Positions 1 through 13,044 of a stretch of 64,000 nt of DNA are shown here, piece after piece. Position 1 is the first letter of the stretch, and each line of letters starts with the position of its first letter. The position numbers and the translations under genes were made by a program. This DNA is from Cyclina sinensis (Eukaryota > Mollusca > Bivalvia > Venerida > Veneridae), in contig JAAONU010000013.1 in assembly GCA_012932295.1 (NCBI GenBank), positions 10,504,821-10,568,820 of the forward strand, in the 5' to 3' direction. The notes under the pieces were generated by a model. That model was not told the origin of the DNA. It was given only the letters and a program-made list of their open reading frames with translations, and made no database searches.

Positions 1-149
1 TCGATGAAGATTTATTTTACATCTAAACGATATTGAGAAGCAGGAGTACAATTGAGCTTCTGGTTGACTGAACAGAGGATTACTATTATAATTTGATTTC
101 TGCAGGAGAAAATAACAGGACTATTATTTCTTATTTTAAAAAGTGAAGA

Positions 150-485
150 ATGGACCATAGAACGAAGAGATCTTATTTTGTTTACACATTGCTTCTTGTC
201 TCGAATGTAGTTGTCATATTGTATACGGCATCTTACTATTCAGGTAGGATCGAAATGTCTATTAAGCAGTTAACTGAAGAAAAAACAATAGAAAAATCTT
301 ATTTGGATGCCATGTCAAGTCTAAATGATGCCAGAGTTGACGCTGCTGACCCAAAACTTATTACGCTTTTAAAGAAACACTTCATCAAACCACCTTCACG
401 GCTACAATACAATTTGACAGATCCTCAGAAGAGGGATCCTTCGCCAGGACAAGCAGCGTTTGTTGATAAATTGTTAAACAAAAAG
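150..485 (+). CDS. FkbM/Star-like gene, coding exon 1 (signal-anchor and stem)
   Basis: Encodes residues 1-112: a cytosolic basic tail, one membrane segment, then a polar stem with an N-glycosylation sequon (NLT). The stem ends in FVDKLLNKK, the usual lead-in to the FkbM domain. The donor is AAG|GTAAGT at 486, close to perfect. Confidence 0.85.
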
Positions 486-3400
486 GTAAGTTTATAACTT
501 GCAAATTTTAGGTAATTTTCCAATGAATTTAACAAACATGCAACGAAAGCGTGAAATGATCAAGCAGTTTCTTTGTGAATTTCAAGGTTTTCTAATTATC
601 GATGTGCAAGGTTGTGTGTTGATTCACCAATGCAAAACATTGAAAATTGAATAAAAGTGAATACAGCATTGACAGTTTGATGTTTCGATTACCTTTAAGT
701 AATGCAAAGCGAATGCTCCGTTGGCTTTTATCATCATGTAGTGATGTAAAATCGGTTGGCCATTACAATCGATTATCGAATTGAATCGGAGAAGGTGTTT
801 CGATTCATAATCGGAAAATAATCGAAAATACACATTATTTGTTGTATTTGATAACTATTTATACTTTTGTCTTTTGTGTTGGTGTTACCTGTACTATCAT
901 TATATTGTATGTGTTTTAAAATAAGTTATTTTTATCTATTATTTTTAGCACTTTTTGTTATCTTTACTCTTCACCTGGTGTGAGAAAAGGCTAGGAATCT
1001 GTAATATTTAGTTACTTTCTAGAATATTGACATCATTTTCTCTATTTTCCAATCACTTACAGCAACCAACTGCACTATACAAATGAAAGTTTCTTTTATT
1101 ACCAAATTGCATGATTGTGTTTTACAACCTGATTTTACTATTCAAAATAAACATTTTTGAAACATAACAGTGTTTTTGTTTATAAAGAACAACAACTAGA
1201 GTCAAAATAGTCCATAAATTCTTATTCAATTCTCCAGCTTACCTTTATTGTAAAAAATCATTCAGGGGAAATAAAAGATGTACGTATTAATTTGAGTACG
1301 AACACGCTATAAAGACAACCATTTTGGGATGATTATAACAAAACATTCTTTTATTACCTATCAATTTTTCATGGGTGAGAATCCTGCTGACTTAATTTGT
1401 TTAGATAATTAACTCGAGTTGTATATTGAAATTGGTGTAAATGAACGCCGGTCGTAGTTACTTGATCGGTTGATAGTACCCTTATTTGTGTAAGATTTTT
1501 GTCATAGTTTGCATATCACTCGGTTCATATTAAGATTTTGTTTGGTCGGTGGTCCAATATTCTTTTTTGTGAAACCAAAGAACTTCCATACTGACGATCT
1601 TGCGTGCCCTGGATATGAATAAACTTTGTCGCTAGACATTTCTTCGCTTCGGTCAGCCATTTTTGTTTGACTATATTAACCCAAACGAACGAAAAAACTG
1701 CAAAGACGGAAAAGCACCAAATACCGAAAATTCGTTAGCGACATCGAGTTGACTGCTCTGCTATCGATTGTCGCCGACATGAGAGACCCAGCGACGATTT
1801 TTCGATTATATTAGATTATCGTTTCATCAGTTTTATGTATGGTAATATGTATTTATACTCTTGTTTTTTCCACACTAAGATTAAGATTTGATAGTTTCTG
1901 CTTGTTCGTCAACGTCATGCATCACAGAAATAGGAATTTTTACAAATCAAATTTGATAGATACATATTTGATGAAGATTTCTTATAAACAAGGTTATTAA
2001 AGTGAAAACTAATCATAATAATAAAAATGATCATAGCCATTCTATTTGGTTGCAGTGCATTATGGCTACGATTATACTTCGAACTGACAAGTCCAACACT
2101 TAAGAACCTTCCTAGAACAACGATCTCTCTACAAGAAACACTTTTCCTTCATCCGAATGGTGTTTGTTCTTGAGAGGATCGACTGTATGTCAAATTTAGT
2201 ATTTAGCTTAAATGTGTGGTCCCATATTCAACGTAAAATATATTTTCTTTAGTCTCAACAAAATGTTATTGCTAATTAACAGAAGTGTGTAAGAACCCTA
2301 ACTTTTCTTCGTGTGACAGACTCATTTGTATCGTACTTTTTTCAAAAGCTATGTCGAATCCGACATAGCCTTTTCAAGCATCGTCATTAAATTATGTCAG
2401 GCTTTGACCATGTCCTTCAATATAAAAAAAAACTGAACAAGAAATATTCAAATTATTGTGTAATTTGCTAGAGTTAAAGTATGTCTACCTTCTGTTTTCA
2501 AACATGTATATACATTTGACTCCCATTTATTGGTGGAACAGTAGCTGATCGGTTAGATCGCCGGATTTTCGATCCTGAGAATACACAGTGACTCTCTGCA
2601 CCCGACACTTTCGGTGCAACTGCAACTACTAGCTTGAATCCAGGAGGCAGCAATCAATAGGGACTAATATTATTCAAAAAAATATTCGTAAAAATATGTT
2701 TGCTATCACGAAAAGCGCATCAGTTTTTCCGAATGTTAGAAATTTCTGTACATCTGGCAAAAGAATCATCAGGAGCAATGTGTAGGGCATAATTTTCCGC
2801 TTTGCATACACTATATACCATTTAAATTGATGAAGAAATGAAATACTGACAAAAGTTTTCTCCTCCATATCGAGGCAAAATTTCCGCTTTCGACAGCCTA
2901 AATGACATCATTTTCCACGTGGTATAGCCACACTGTTTACAGCTTATAGTTTAAATATCTGTCAAATTATTAGTATGAGTAAAAACATAATACGCTGTTT
3001 CCTTTTTTTAAAATGAAAAAAGAACAGTCTTGATTTTTTTTCTTAGATTATTCATCAATTCGTACTTAATAAATTCCCATATAGGTTCAGGTTATGAAAA
3101 TATAAGACAGTGCACAGACAATAGTACTGAGGCGTATACTACTTATAAGTCAGAATAAAGACCAGGGTCAATAAGATGTGTTTGTAAAACGTACATGCCC
3201 CCACCCCTAGCGCCTTATCCCTAATGGCAGTCATAAAGTATAGGAAGGTAGAAGGACAGGGAGGATGACAGGGGCTCCTGATATCAAAAGCTATTGGCCA
3301 TGGCAAGTAAATGAATGATAGGGACTGGAGATTATGTCACTGACAATTTGGCTATGAAATGTATAAAGTTCAATTACTGGAAAACACGAAAGACTATAGG

Positions 3401-6400
3401 AACTGCATGGGTAGGTAGTAAAGTGGGAGGGTGGGTAGGTAGGAAGTTCTGAGGCAGCAAGGCCCAAGGGTTCTCCAGTTATCAATCAGAATCTGTTTTC
3501 CTCTTTATGGTGTATGGCCACTGTGACCTTGGCCTTTAAATTAGTGATCTCAAAGACAAAAGGGTAATCTCCTGAACAGACCATCCAGCAAAGTCAATAA
3601 AGCCAATGCCCGGGCGTTCTCTAGGTATGGAATGGAAATAATTTTTCTGTTAATGGTCACTCAGACTTTGAACTTTGACCAAATGACCCCAAAAGCGATA
3701 TAAGTCATCTAAAGGTCATTATCAACCAGTACTTTAAGTTTAAGGACCCTAGGCTGAAACATGCTCTAGTTTTTAATCAGAACCATTGTCAGTTAATGAT
3801 CAAAATGACATTGACCTTTGATCTAGTGACTCTAAAAACTTTAGGGTGATCTATTCGCCATTACCAACCTGCCTATGAAGTTTTAGGAAGCATGGGCCTA
3901 GACATTCTATAGCTATTGATGGGAAACTGTTTTGCTTTTCAAGGTCACTGTGACCTTGGCTTTTGCCCTAATGACCTGAAAATTTAGAGAATTCATTTAT
4001 TTGTTATGACCAACTACCTACTAATTTTACGAATCTGGTCCCAATTATTCCATAGCATCAAGCAGAAACCGTTTTGCTTTTCAAGGTTACTGTGACATTG
4101 ACCTTTGACCTAATAACCCAAAAACTACAGGGGTTATCTACTACTTGTCATGACCAATCTGCCTATGAAGTTTTGGGGAGCTGATCCTAAGCATTTTATA
4201 GTTATTAATCGGAAACCATTTTGCTTTTCAACTATTACCTTTGCTTTAACCTGGTGACCTGTAAAACTATAGTGGTCATGGACAACATAATCCAATTTCT
4301 AGTTTCATGTATTTTTCATCTGTATTGGCCGCTTCATAAACCTGAACACAACTGGTATGGATTTCAGCTGTTTTATCTATCAGTAGCTTTTATTCTGTAA
4401 GGTCTATGTCTCGGTCATATTTTTGTTTGAAAAAGTAAATAGGCTACCAGAACAGTGCCAGTGTAATAAACATACAGATTCAATGGCTAGCAGTAGCACT
4501 GTCAGTATAAAAACATAATGACGCGTTAACGCTTAGGTAAGCCAGAATAAGTCCAGTGAAACAGATGCATTAACACAATGGCTAGCCGGAACAGTGCAAG
4601 CGTGACGAACGTAAAGACGCGTGATCAAAATGGCTAGCTAGAACAGTGCTAGGTTGATAAACATAAAGACACGTTAAAGCAAAGGCTAGCAAGAACGGAG
4701 CGCTCGAAGCGCATTAAACGTCGCTTGTAAAGCCACAACAAATGCAAAGGCTTCTTATAGAGCCGAACCCGATATCAAATAACGTAAGATGTCAACATAA
4801 ACCTTTGTCCTCCATATTCATCATAAATCAAAAGACCATGGAAAATTAGAAATGTATATCTGCCCATACAGGCTAAAATCAATTACATAGACCGCCATTA
4901 AACAATTTGCAATTTTGTCATTATCGTAAAATGCCTTTAACCCTGCTTTTGACTTTATCGCATTGCTGCAACATTTCTCTTCTCAGGTTGAATGTGCAGT
5001 CACAGTAAGACTTAAACTCCTTAATCTTAAGGTCTCTGAAAATTAAAGTTTGCTACAAAGTTCCGGTAGAAACGGAAAGCATAGAAATGTTCACGGCTAT
5101 CGAAGAGATATACTGTCTGTTGTAAAATATTGTAACAGCTTTGGGAATATAACAAAAGCAAGGTAATTGCTTATGAAACTGTCAGTATGAAAATCATCGT
5201 GTCAATATTCAGATTTGCAACAGACGGTTTTAATTGAACTGTTGTTAAACTGCAATTTATTTTGCTTTTTATAGAATAAAGAAATGTTAAGAACGTCGAT
5301 GATAAGGTAATGCTATTTTTAGGTTATACCCCTAATGGCATCACCCAGTATAGTAGCGACAGAGCGTCTAATGACAAAGAATATGCAGCAGAGCGTCGGG
5401 AGCCGGAGATTTTCGGACATCCTTAATCTGCGGTCTTCCGATCCTATCTGCGACCACATATGCGGCCCTGCAATCATTAGATTTCTCTTCATGTTTACTA
5501 GAGAGAGTACCAAATATTTGTTTGTGTTTTTAAGGTAAATGATTTGTTAAAATCTAACAAGAAATTGATTGTATTTGATATATAACTTTGAATAATTTTC
5601 AATAACGACAGTAATAAAAATTGAAAATTATTTACTGCACTTGCAACAATAGACTTACTAGCTATAATGCAAGCAGGCGATGATAGCGTTGCTAAAATAA
5701 CTGTGTATTGCACTATCTATTTGAACATTTGAACTTATTTGTCGTCGGTACCGATTGCCCATATGACCGACGCCCTATGAAGATGTTGTAAGGGGATCAT
5801 GGTGCACGATACAGAAAGTTTCACATTCAAACGACACCTCTGGTTCTTTTCCATGCTCAGTGTATAGCGCTGATAAGTGATTAAAATGTACACTGGAAAT
5901 TTCAATCTTGTAAAATTCAAAATTGTTATGTAGTTCTCTTTTCTTTGGCTCTATTTACAATACTATAACTATTTCCTAGCAAGAACATGAGAATCAACAT
6001 CGCAAGAAATATTACATCAAGATGTGGTCACATGTACAATCAATTATTGGACATAGCCCACTGGATGCCTTTTTAAGCAGCCAACTTGTTCAAATAGGAA
6101 GTAAAAAGGACGAATTATGGAGAAATTTAAAATAAAACGACCCCTTTAGAGAATTAGTCTTGAATCTTATGATTGAAATAACGCTACAGTATACTAAAGA
6201 GGTGAACGATTTAGCCTTAAAGAGGCTGTACTCCAGATTTGACATAAAAAAAGTTTTTCTTAAATTATATATTTAGATGCCGTGAGATTATAACAACATA
6301 ATATTTTACTTCAAAACTGATTATAAAAGTCAAAATAGAATAAAAAAAAATATTTTCGCTCCAGCCTGATTTGAACTCTGGACCCTCATGTTAACAAAAT

Positions 6401-9400
6401 ATTTCCAACGCTTTTACTGTCACCACCATCGCCGCATGTGATATTACAGATATTTACTTTAAATCTTATACGATATAGTTATACCGTCGTGTTATGGTAT
6501 AGCACTTTGAAAGGGAAAAAAATCAATTTATAATGTAATTATTTGACTTATTTTTTGTCAGTAGGTTATTTTTTAAGCATTAATCATAAATATTACAAGA
6601 AATTTATAATACAAGAAAACTTTCTTTTTTTTGTCATCTGGAGCACAGCCCCTTTAACAGTCCACTCGTTCTGATAAAGACAATCTGTCTTGAGTTTAAA
6701 GGTGCATACCGCAAATTTTATAATATTCTGTTCTTCTTAGAAATTGTGTAATTGAGTATTTTAATGAACAGTTAATTGTTAAGGTGTCCATCAAAAATCC
6801 AAACACATGTTCCTTAGCAAATCAAAAACTTTTACTTCATAGTTAATGGGCCAAAGAAACAGATATGCAATCTATCATCGTATAGTTGTAAGGTATATCT
6901 TCGAATTTTCACTTCATAGTTAATGGGCCAAAGAAACAGAAATGCAATTTATCATCGTCTAGTTGTAAGGCATGTCTTTGAAAGCGACTTCTCTTCCATC
7001 AAATAAGAAGTCAGTCGCAAAAGAGACATTTTGGTCTGAATGTCACAGGCCATGGACACAGTCACTTGAAGTTGGGACCTCGCCCCGCCTCCCCACCCCT
7101 TGTACAAGAGTTTTGTAGCAAAAAAATCATAAATAACAGCTACATACAACTATTCCTACTGTTATCTGTTACAAATTTGGCCTTTTCAAAAAAAGCCCAA
7201 ACCCACTCTCCAACACTATAATATACACAAGTTATGAAACATCGCGCCGCAAATCACCTCACCTGCCTATGTTTATCCTTCGTTTTCTCAATAAAAACAA
7301 AGGTCTGGAATATGTTGATAGTGCCTATCAGTCAAGAAATAATTATTCTACACAACAATATCGGTCTCACCATTCTTAGTGAAAGAATAAGGTAGAAATT
7401 TGATAAAAACACTCACAATTTACTCGCCGCCACATATTCTTTCGAGAAATAATGACAGCGGCGACACTATCTCCCGTTTTCCCGTACCATAACGGACAAC
7501 TTCTGAATGTAAAATTGTGCGGTCGTATTTTGGAACCGTTATATTTCTTGATTTATTTATTCACATATAACTTTTATTACTTAAAATGGCAATAAACGGA
7601 AGGATAAACTTACCAATAATATCCAGTTTTCACCAAAACACAGAATATACAAAATGAAAAACACGATGTGCTTATCAGCTGGTTCCGCGGACGACTGGTT
7701 CCACATTCAAGAATTGTCCGTTTTGATACGGGAAGATGGGAGATAGTGTTGCCGCTGTCATAATTTCTCGAAAGAATATGTGGCGGCGAGTAAATTGTGA
7801 GTGTTTTTATCAAATTTCTACCTTATTCTTTCACTAAGAATGGTGAGACCGATATTGTTGTGTAGAATAATTATTTCTTGATTGATAGGCACTATCAACA
7901 TATTCCAGACCTTTGTTTTTATTGAGAAAACGAAGGATAAACATAGGCAGGTGAGGTGATTTGCGGCGCGATGTTTCATAACTTGTGTATATTATAGTGT
8001 TGGAGAGTGGGTTTGGGCTTTTTTTGAAAAGGCCAAATTTGTAACAGATAACAGTAGGAATAGTTGTATGTAGCTGTTATTTATGATTTTTTTGCTACAA
8101 AACTCTTGTACAAGGGGTGGGGAGGCGGGGCGAGGTCCCAACTTCAAGTGACTGTGGCCATGGACGGATATATCTGCTATTAAATTAATATAAAAATGGC
8201 TTCTGGTATCGTAACTTTAAGTTCGTTTTCAATTTTCAAGTTATTTCATTTTAACTTAAAAGTCATTGAAATTTAAGGTCGATATAATAAACGAAAATAT
8301 TATGTTATATGATAACCAGCATTGGCTTATTTACTTTTCGAACCTTAAATATTAATACTTATAAAGTTGGTACGCCCTTAATACAAATAGGCTCTCCTGC
8401 GCAGTGATCTCCACTTCGTCCAGGGAAGTAACTGCTGCCTGGTGTGGTGCTACATATGACGAAATAAGGAATTAGTAAATAATAGCTTATATGATTCTTT
8501 TGACTTCTACCTCGGACGAACTCTTCAGAAAATCGATTTTTCGGCTCAGTGATCAGAGCGTAGGTTCATCAAACTACTTATGACTGAGATGGCTTGAGCA
8601 CGAATTGTACCAATATGCATTAACAATTCTGCAATTATATGAATATTGTGATTGCATGAAGTTATATCTATACGACAATTTTACGTCTTCAGAATCTTCG
8701 GCGCTGACTAGACCGTGCATCAATGGTTTTCTTTCACGCTCTTGTTTGATAACGTATCGTTAATATATGCTGAGGAATGCCCCGTTCCTGTTATTTAAAT
8801 GAAATAAAATAATTCTAAACAGTGCTGGGGAACCAGAACACTACAACTCGTATAACGTTACATAAGGAGGACAATCGCAGCCAGAAATGCATCATGCTTG
8901 TGGAAATTGTACTAATTCTTTCAATCATAATGTGTTGCACATACAGGCTGAATATAACTTCAGAAGAAAGACCACTAAAATCAATGTAAGCCAACATGAA
9001 ATGCAGTACAAAGGACAATTTATGTTAATATGAAATAGTCGTTTATTGCCTGAATCCCAACCACTGCCAAATCTTTTCAATACCTGTTTAGCAGTACCGT
9101 CTGTATGTGTACATACTTTCATACAAAAGGTTCAAGGTACAGCATACAAAACTTCCTTTAGAATTTCATCATCTACGTACACGCGAGTCAACACTCGATG
9201 TTTTTATCGAAAAACATTATTTTGATTTGATCTGTACATGGTTATGCAACAATTTTTGACATTCTCGACCTTTTTGCAGTTTCAATAATGTTTTGATATC
9301 ATGTCTCACTTAATGGTAAAATAAATCATGATTTTCAATGTAGCACTCTAAATACTAAAAACATGATGTTAAAAGCTCTTTCTTTTTCTTTCCAGACAAA

Positions 9401-9637
9401 CGGCTTTTTCATTGAATGTGGTGCTGCATCAGGCGAACTCCACTCTAATACACTGTTTCTAGAGAGACACCGAAACTGGACAGGCATTCTTATCGAAGCC
9501 AATCCGTCGACATTCAGAGAACTGAGGTCTAAAAACAGAAAGGCATACTCGCTAAACGCCTGTCTCAGCATGGATGCTTACCCATCAGTGGTAAAGTAGA
9601 AAAACAACAACAATTATTATAGTAATGAGAATTCAAA

Positions 9638-9691
<54 letters not shown>

Positions 9692-10942
9692 GCTTTTTGA
9701 CAGGGTATATTTATTACTTCGTCAAAGCGTAGCGTTTTGTACTGAACATACCGTAAAGGTGCTTCAGATCACTTTCTTTAAGTGTTTTATAGGTTACCTC
9801 TTCCGAGAAGATAAGATTATGATGTATCGTGTACTGTCATGTAAAGTAGAAAATATATTGAAAGTTTTCGAAGGTTTATAGCAAGAGTGATGTTGCTGGT
9901 CTAAGTTTTAGTTAAAACTCAGAAAAATTGAAAAGCTGTTGGTTTTTCCTTTTTTATATATATAATATATATATAAATATTTATAATTTTGGTATTTTTC
10001 ATAATATAACGCCAAGTTCAAGTTGAAAGAGAAGTCTTCAAAAACTGTATCTGAATTAGTTGTTTACACAATGTGTGATTTCATCCTGGAAATTTGCCGG
10101 CCTCATGATAGAGCTGGACAAAATTAATAAAATGCCAGGCTTTAGCAGAACTGTTTTATTTGAATCATACGTGGTTTGTTACTTTGATACCAATAATAGA
10201 AAACTGATTTTTTGGGTAAAATTAGGATTATTACTCCAATGTTAATGGTTCTGTACAAACACAAAATCCTGTACAACTGTACACAATTAGCAATTTTCCT
10301 GTGGAGTTTCACAACAGAGCCAAATTCATTTAGAGACACACAAAAAATAAAATGAAAATTTTAGCTCCTTTCCTTTTTTAATTTTTAAAACTTTTGTTAC
10401 TACTTGTTCTGCAAGCGAATTAACTGAAAAGTGATACAAATCCATTTACAACACACAGAAACAATGTTTTTGAGGATCCCAGGTACATTAAAAAGATACT
10501 GCGGTATGCTTTTTCAGCTGATAGTGACTTAAAAAATTAGTTTAAGAGGGAAAAATATCTCTTTTTCTTGCAGGCAACATTAAATTTCGAGGACAAATGG
10601 ATGTGGTCTGGGAATATTTTAGGACGAGAGATAACAAAAAAAGGAGGGAAACGCTTTCATCAGCAGATTCAATGCTTCCCATTGTATTCGATTCTGCTGG
10701 CTGTAGGCCAGCTGAAGATAGATTACTTTAGTTTAGACATTGAAGGAGCAGAGAAAGGGGTACTAGAAAGTATTCCATGGGACAAAGTTGACATCGTTGT
10801 TTTGTCGATAGAACACCATTTTTGGTCAGGTGGTAAACAATCTCTGATCAAATATATGGAAGCAAAGGGCTACACATTTCTGAAAGAAATAACTGCCGGT
10901 GGCGCTGACATAATTGTGAGAAAAAAAGTAAACTTGAAATAG
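150..10942 (+). CDS. FkbM-type methyltransferase, Star-like type II membrane protein (three exons, complete)
   Basis: Joining exons 150-485, 9396-9590 and 10574-10942 gives a 299-residue protein. Both introns are GT-AG and phase 0. Residues about 8-27 are a hydrophobic signal-anchor after a short basic tail, so a type II membrane protein in the secretory pathway is expected. The FkbM-type SAM-methyltransferase fold starts at the first junction: GFFIECGAASGE at 115-126 (glycine-rich SAM loop), IEANP at 145-149, and DYFSLDIEGAE ending near 237. The order and spacing match the animal Star-like/FkbM family (Drosophila Star is a membrane-bound member involved in EGF-ligand export). Whether the enzyme is active, and on what substrate, cannot be told. 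The start is the first ATG of an open exon, with a likely 5'UTR acceptor at 104-105. The family call is strong; orthology to Star itself is not shown. Confidence 0.88.
2540..2660 (+). repeat. Possible tRNA-derived SINE head
   Basis: TAGCTGATCGGTTAGAT resembles a pol III A box, and TTTTCGATCCTGAG a degenerate B box about 25 bases on. No second copy of this exact body was noticed, so the call is tentative. Confidence 0.3.
3490..4330 (+). repeat. AGGTCA/TGACCT-rich tandem array, about 145-155-bp unit
   Basis: About five diverged units each run from 'ttttgcttttcaaggt' (clear at about 3930 and 4075, altered near 4215) through 'gtgaccttgacctttgacc' to 'ctgcctatgaagtttt'. This GACCTTGACC class is common in bivalve genomes. 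No coding potential is seen. It carries a perfect ERE-type palindrome at 3942. Confidence 0.7.
3942..3956. promoter_or_regulatory. Perfect inverted-repeat nuclear-receptor site (ERE-type, IR3)
   Basis: AGGTCA CTG TGACCT is an exact AGGTCAnnnTGACCT palindrome. It lies in a repeat unit inside an intron; whether it is used is unknown. Confidence 0.4.
4440..4710 (+). repeat. Degenerate tandem repeat, about 52-bp unit
   Basis: Four to five copies of a unit start GGCTAGC, followed by 'agaacagtgc', 'ataaacataaagac' and 'gcgttaa'. Units at about 4580 and 4630 are the best preserved. Confidence 0.6.
5735..5885 (-). repeat. SINE family A, 3' fragment
   Basis: Contains CGTCGGTACCGATTGCCCAT, 'gaccgacgccc', the GATACAGAAAG tract and 'gctcagtgtatagcgctgata', the same order as the fuller copies at 34.2-35.1 kb and, on the other strand, 46.6 kb. 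The tRNA-like head is missing. Confidence 0.7.
6834..6985 (+). repeat. Tandem duplication, 77-bp unit
   Basis: Two adjacent copies start ACTTCATAGTTAATGGGCC at 6834 and 6911, with a few substitutions between them. Confidence 0.85.
7057..8156. mobile_element. Foldback DNA element with 454-bp inverted arms and 8-bp target duplication
   Basis: The left arm (7057-7510) and right arm (7703-8156) are reverse complements with only scattered mismatches, joined by a 192-bp spacer. Ends read CACAGTCACTTG...CAAGTGACTGTG. The 8-mer GCCATGGA lies directly outside both ends (7049-7056 and 8157-8164), as expected for a target-site duplication. There is no transposase reading frame, so it must be non-autonomous. 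The superfamily is unsettled: an 8-bp duplication suits hAT, P or Merlin types. High arm identity suggests recent insertion or gene conversion. It lies in intron 1 of the FkbM/Star-like gene. Confidence 0.88.
8528..8740 (+). repeat. SINE family C copy (tRNA-like head)
   Basis: TCGGCTCAGTGATCAGAGCG is A-box-like. The body (acttatgactgagatggc, then 'acgtcttcagaatcttcggcgc') matches the copy at 22480-22690. Confidence 0.55.
9396..9590 (+). CDS. FkbM/Star-like gene, coding exon 2 (SAM-binding half)
   Basis: Encodes residues 113-177, with acceptor TTTCTTTCCAG at 9395 and donor GTG|GTAAAG. It carries the FFIECGAASGE loop, NTLFLERHRNWTG and IEANP, all hallmarks of FkbM-type methyltransferases. Confidence 0.88.
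9591..10573 (+). other. Intron 2 of the FkbM/Star-like gene
   Basis: A 983-bp AT-rich intron. Apart from the (TA)n tract and a shorter TA-rich stretch near 9955-9980, I see nothing in it. Confidence 0.8.
9641..9689. repeat. (TA)n microsatellite
   Basis: About 24 uninterrupted TA units in intron 2 of the FkbM/Star-like gene. Confidence 0.95.
10574..10942 (+). CDS. FkbM/Star-like gene, coding exon 3 (C-terminal half)
   Basis: Encodes residues 178-299 and the TAG stop, after acceptor TTTTTCTTGCAG. It contains DYFSLDIEGAE and a C-terminal beta-rich tail ending in IIVRKK. It joins exon 2 in phase 0. Confidence 0.88.
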   Translation, partial: ATLNFEDKWMWSGNILGREITKKGGKRFHQQIQCFPLYSILLAVGQLKIDYFSLDIEGAEKGVLESIPWDKVDIVVLSIEHHFWSGGKQSLIKYMEAKGYTFLKEITAGGADIIVRKKVNLK

Positions 10943-10972
10943 ACATTCCAAACACGTCAGACTACTAATAGT

Positions 10973-10982
10973 AATAAATAAA
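10973..10982 (+). terminator. Polyadenylation signal (two overlapping AATAAA)
   Basis: AATAAATAAA lies about 30 bases after the stop of the FkbM/Star-like gene and gives two overlapping canonical hexamers. This would mean a very short 3'UTR. Confidence 0.55.
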
Positions 10983-13044
10983 GGTAAAAAATGGAGTACA
11001 TTGCTGGAAAAATAAATCAAAAGGGCAACATGAAATATTGAACTTTTGGAAGTGCCAAAGTAAAACGATAGAAAATACTAAATTTGATTTATGACAAAGT
11101 TTATAACTATTGTTATATTATTTTAAGCAGTGCATGTCGGGATACTTTATTTCTTTTTTTAATTCTGGGTTTCGTATTACCTTTCTTTCGAGTTATCTTA
11201 GATAAGAATGCATTACTTTTAGATACCTTGTTGTTTATATATGATCTTGGTGACTAACGTTGTCTGTTCAGTGTCAAATAGCAAATCAATTTCAAGGTAC
11301 TTCTTTAAAGTTGAACGCAAAAGTGATACATTTTATTTATAAAATACAGTCACAGCAGTAACAGACAATAACTTCAAAAAATTGCTCGAGTTTGTATACT
11401 TAACAAAACACGAGAACCGGCTTAGTATATAAATTTATGAGACGTCACGAAAAGGAAGCGTGATATATATCAAGAAATTATAATTCATACAAATAACACC
11501 TAGATGAAAGAACACCTTAGCAATTGTTTACAGCGATGACCTTAAAAGGACCACCCAGACGTTTTCCAGCGTTTTCCTGACAATTTGTTCTAAACAAGTT
11601 CTCTTATTTGTCCTCAGAAGTCAAGAAACATATCTGTGGGGAACGCATTTCGACAAAAATACTGAGAAATTAAAAAAAAATAATAAAAAAAATATTTTAT
11701 CAGAGACAGTAGTGATTCAATTCTCTTTGGTAAATGTTTTTGATTCTGTGGTTTGTTTGTTTGTATATTGTTGAATGAGCGAAAACTGAGTAATTTTCTT
11801 AAACTATCATTGATCTATCTATTGTCCTTGTCTTGAACAGAAAACATTAGGGCAATGCATAAAATTTTAAGCTATTAAGCCTTATTTGCACTGTTTATTT
11901 AGGTTGACGACAAGTCAAATGTTGTGACATGTTTAATCAAATTTACACTTAAACTGACATTTGATTTAAATTTACCGTTTCATGTCGGTATCTTGTGAAG
12001 AATAATGATTTAGAAGTTGATAAGTAAAATAATCACTATCTTACGCGTTTGTTTTTATCCTATGTTATCAATAGTAGAGAACGTGCATAAAAAAGCTATA
12101 GCAGGTTTGCGTAAACCATAAAAACTATTCAATAAAAAAAACACCAGTATGGACCACGAATAATGTAAAAACAAACAACAAACGTAGGTTCTGTATGGGT
12201 TTTGTTTCGTTTTTTGCTTGTCAACGCGTCGGGCAAGAAAGCTCGTAATGTGCTTCTTTCAGTCAGAGAATGTCTCCGTTTCTCCCAATCCCATATTGCA
12301 ATGCTCCATGTGGCTATTCCCGTTACACATAACAAATACACTTATCTGGCAAAAAAAGATATCCCTAGTATTTGCTGTTCATCATTGTCTAAAAAAGGAA
12401 AAAACAAACTGTTTATAAACGCGGCTAAATTGTGTTTCGGATAAAGAACTGTACTTTGTTGGAAGTTGCCAGAGTAATACACCATTATATCAAATTCTTA
12501 TTGAAATACACTTTGTATTCAGTTAAAGATATTACGTCCTCGCCATGCCCTGTTGAGTATAACTTATTATATATATTACAATTCTCTATCTCCAAAGCTT
12601 CCATGTGAGCGACGAAGAAAATACACTTGTTTTATATACTGTGTTGGTGTCTGTCGTTTGAACATAAAATTCTGCATTTGTCCATATGAATATGAAACAC
12701 GGTAACATGGACGTACGTAAGTTGAATAATAAGGAATACTGCTTTTATTGTAAAAAAAATCTTCGACAGAATATTACTAATTTACTTTCTAACAACAAAG
12801 GAATCGGTTAACATTTGCAAGCAAAACTAAAATATATTGGACCGAAAGATAAAATAGGGCAACATAATTTTTCAATCGTTTGACTTAATTAATTAAAATA
12901 AATGACTTATTCACATTTTTCACTGAAAGACGAACAGTTATATCATTAAGATTCAATCCTGAAAGACACACCTGCCAAACATGGGACATATGAAACCCAA
13001 CATATTTTGATACAACTTAAATTACGATCACGACTGAAAAATCT
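10983..13044. other. Intergenic, nothing recognised
   Basis: AT-rich sequence with only short frames, including overlapping frames on both strands at 12.1-12.4 kb that I cannot assign. No repeats or RNA genes were seen. Confidence 0.5.

Larger units (their letters stand above)
486..9395 (+). other. Intron 1 of the FkbM/Star-like gene
   Basis: This 8.9-kb intron holds repeats but no other gene I can support: a tRNA-like head near 2540, an AGGTCA-rich tandem array at 3490-4330, degenerate 52-bp repeats at 4440-4710, a SINE fragment near 5735, a 77-bp tandem duplication at 6834, a foldback element at 7057-8156 and a SINE at 8530. I see nothing structured at 500-2300, apart from GCTATGTCG facing CGACATAGC (4-base spacer) near 2348. 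Confidence 0.6.

Noticed and set aside
5335..5538. Plus-strand open frame starting MASPSIVATERLM with a GTAAAT donor after it
   Set aside because: The antisense strand is also open, there is no family resemblance, and it lies inside the FkbM/Star-like intron.
12129..12444. Overlapping frames on both strands
   Set aside because: Neither resembles a known protein and both are short; treated as chance.
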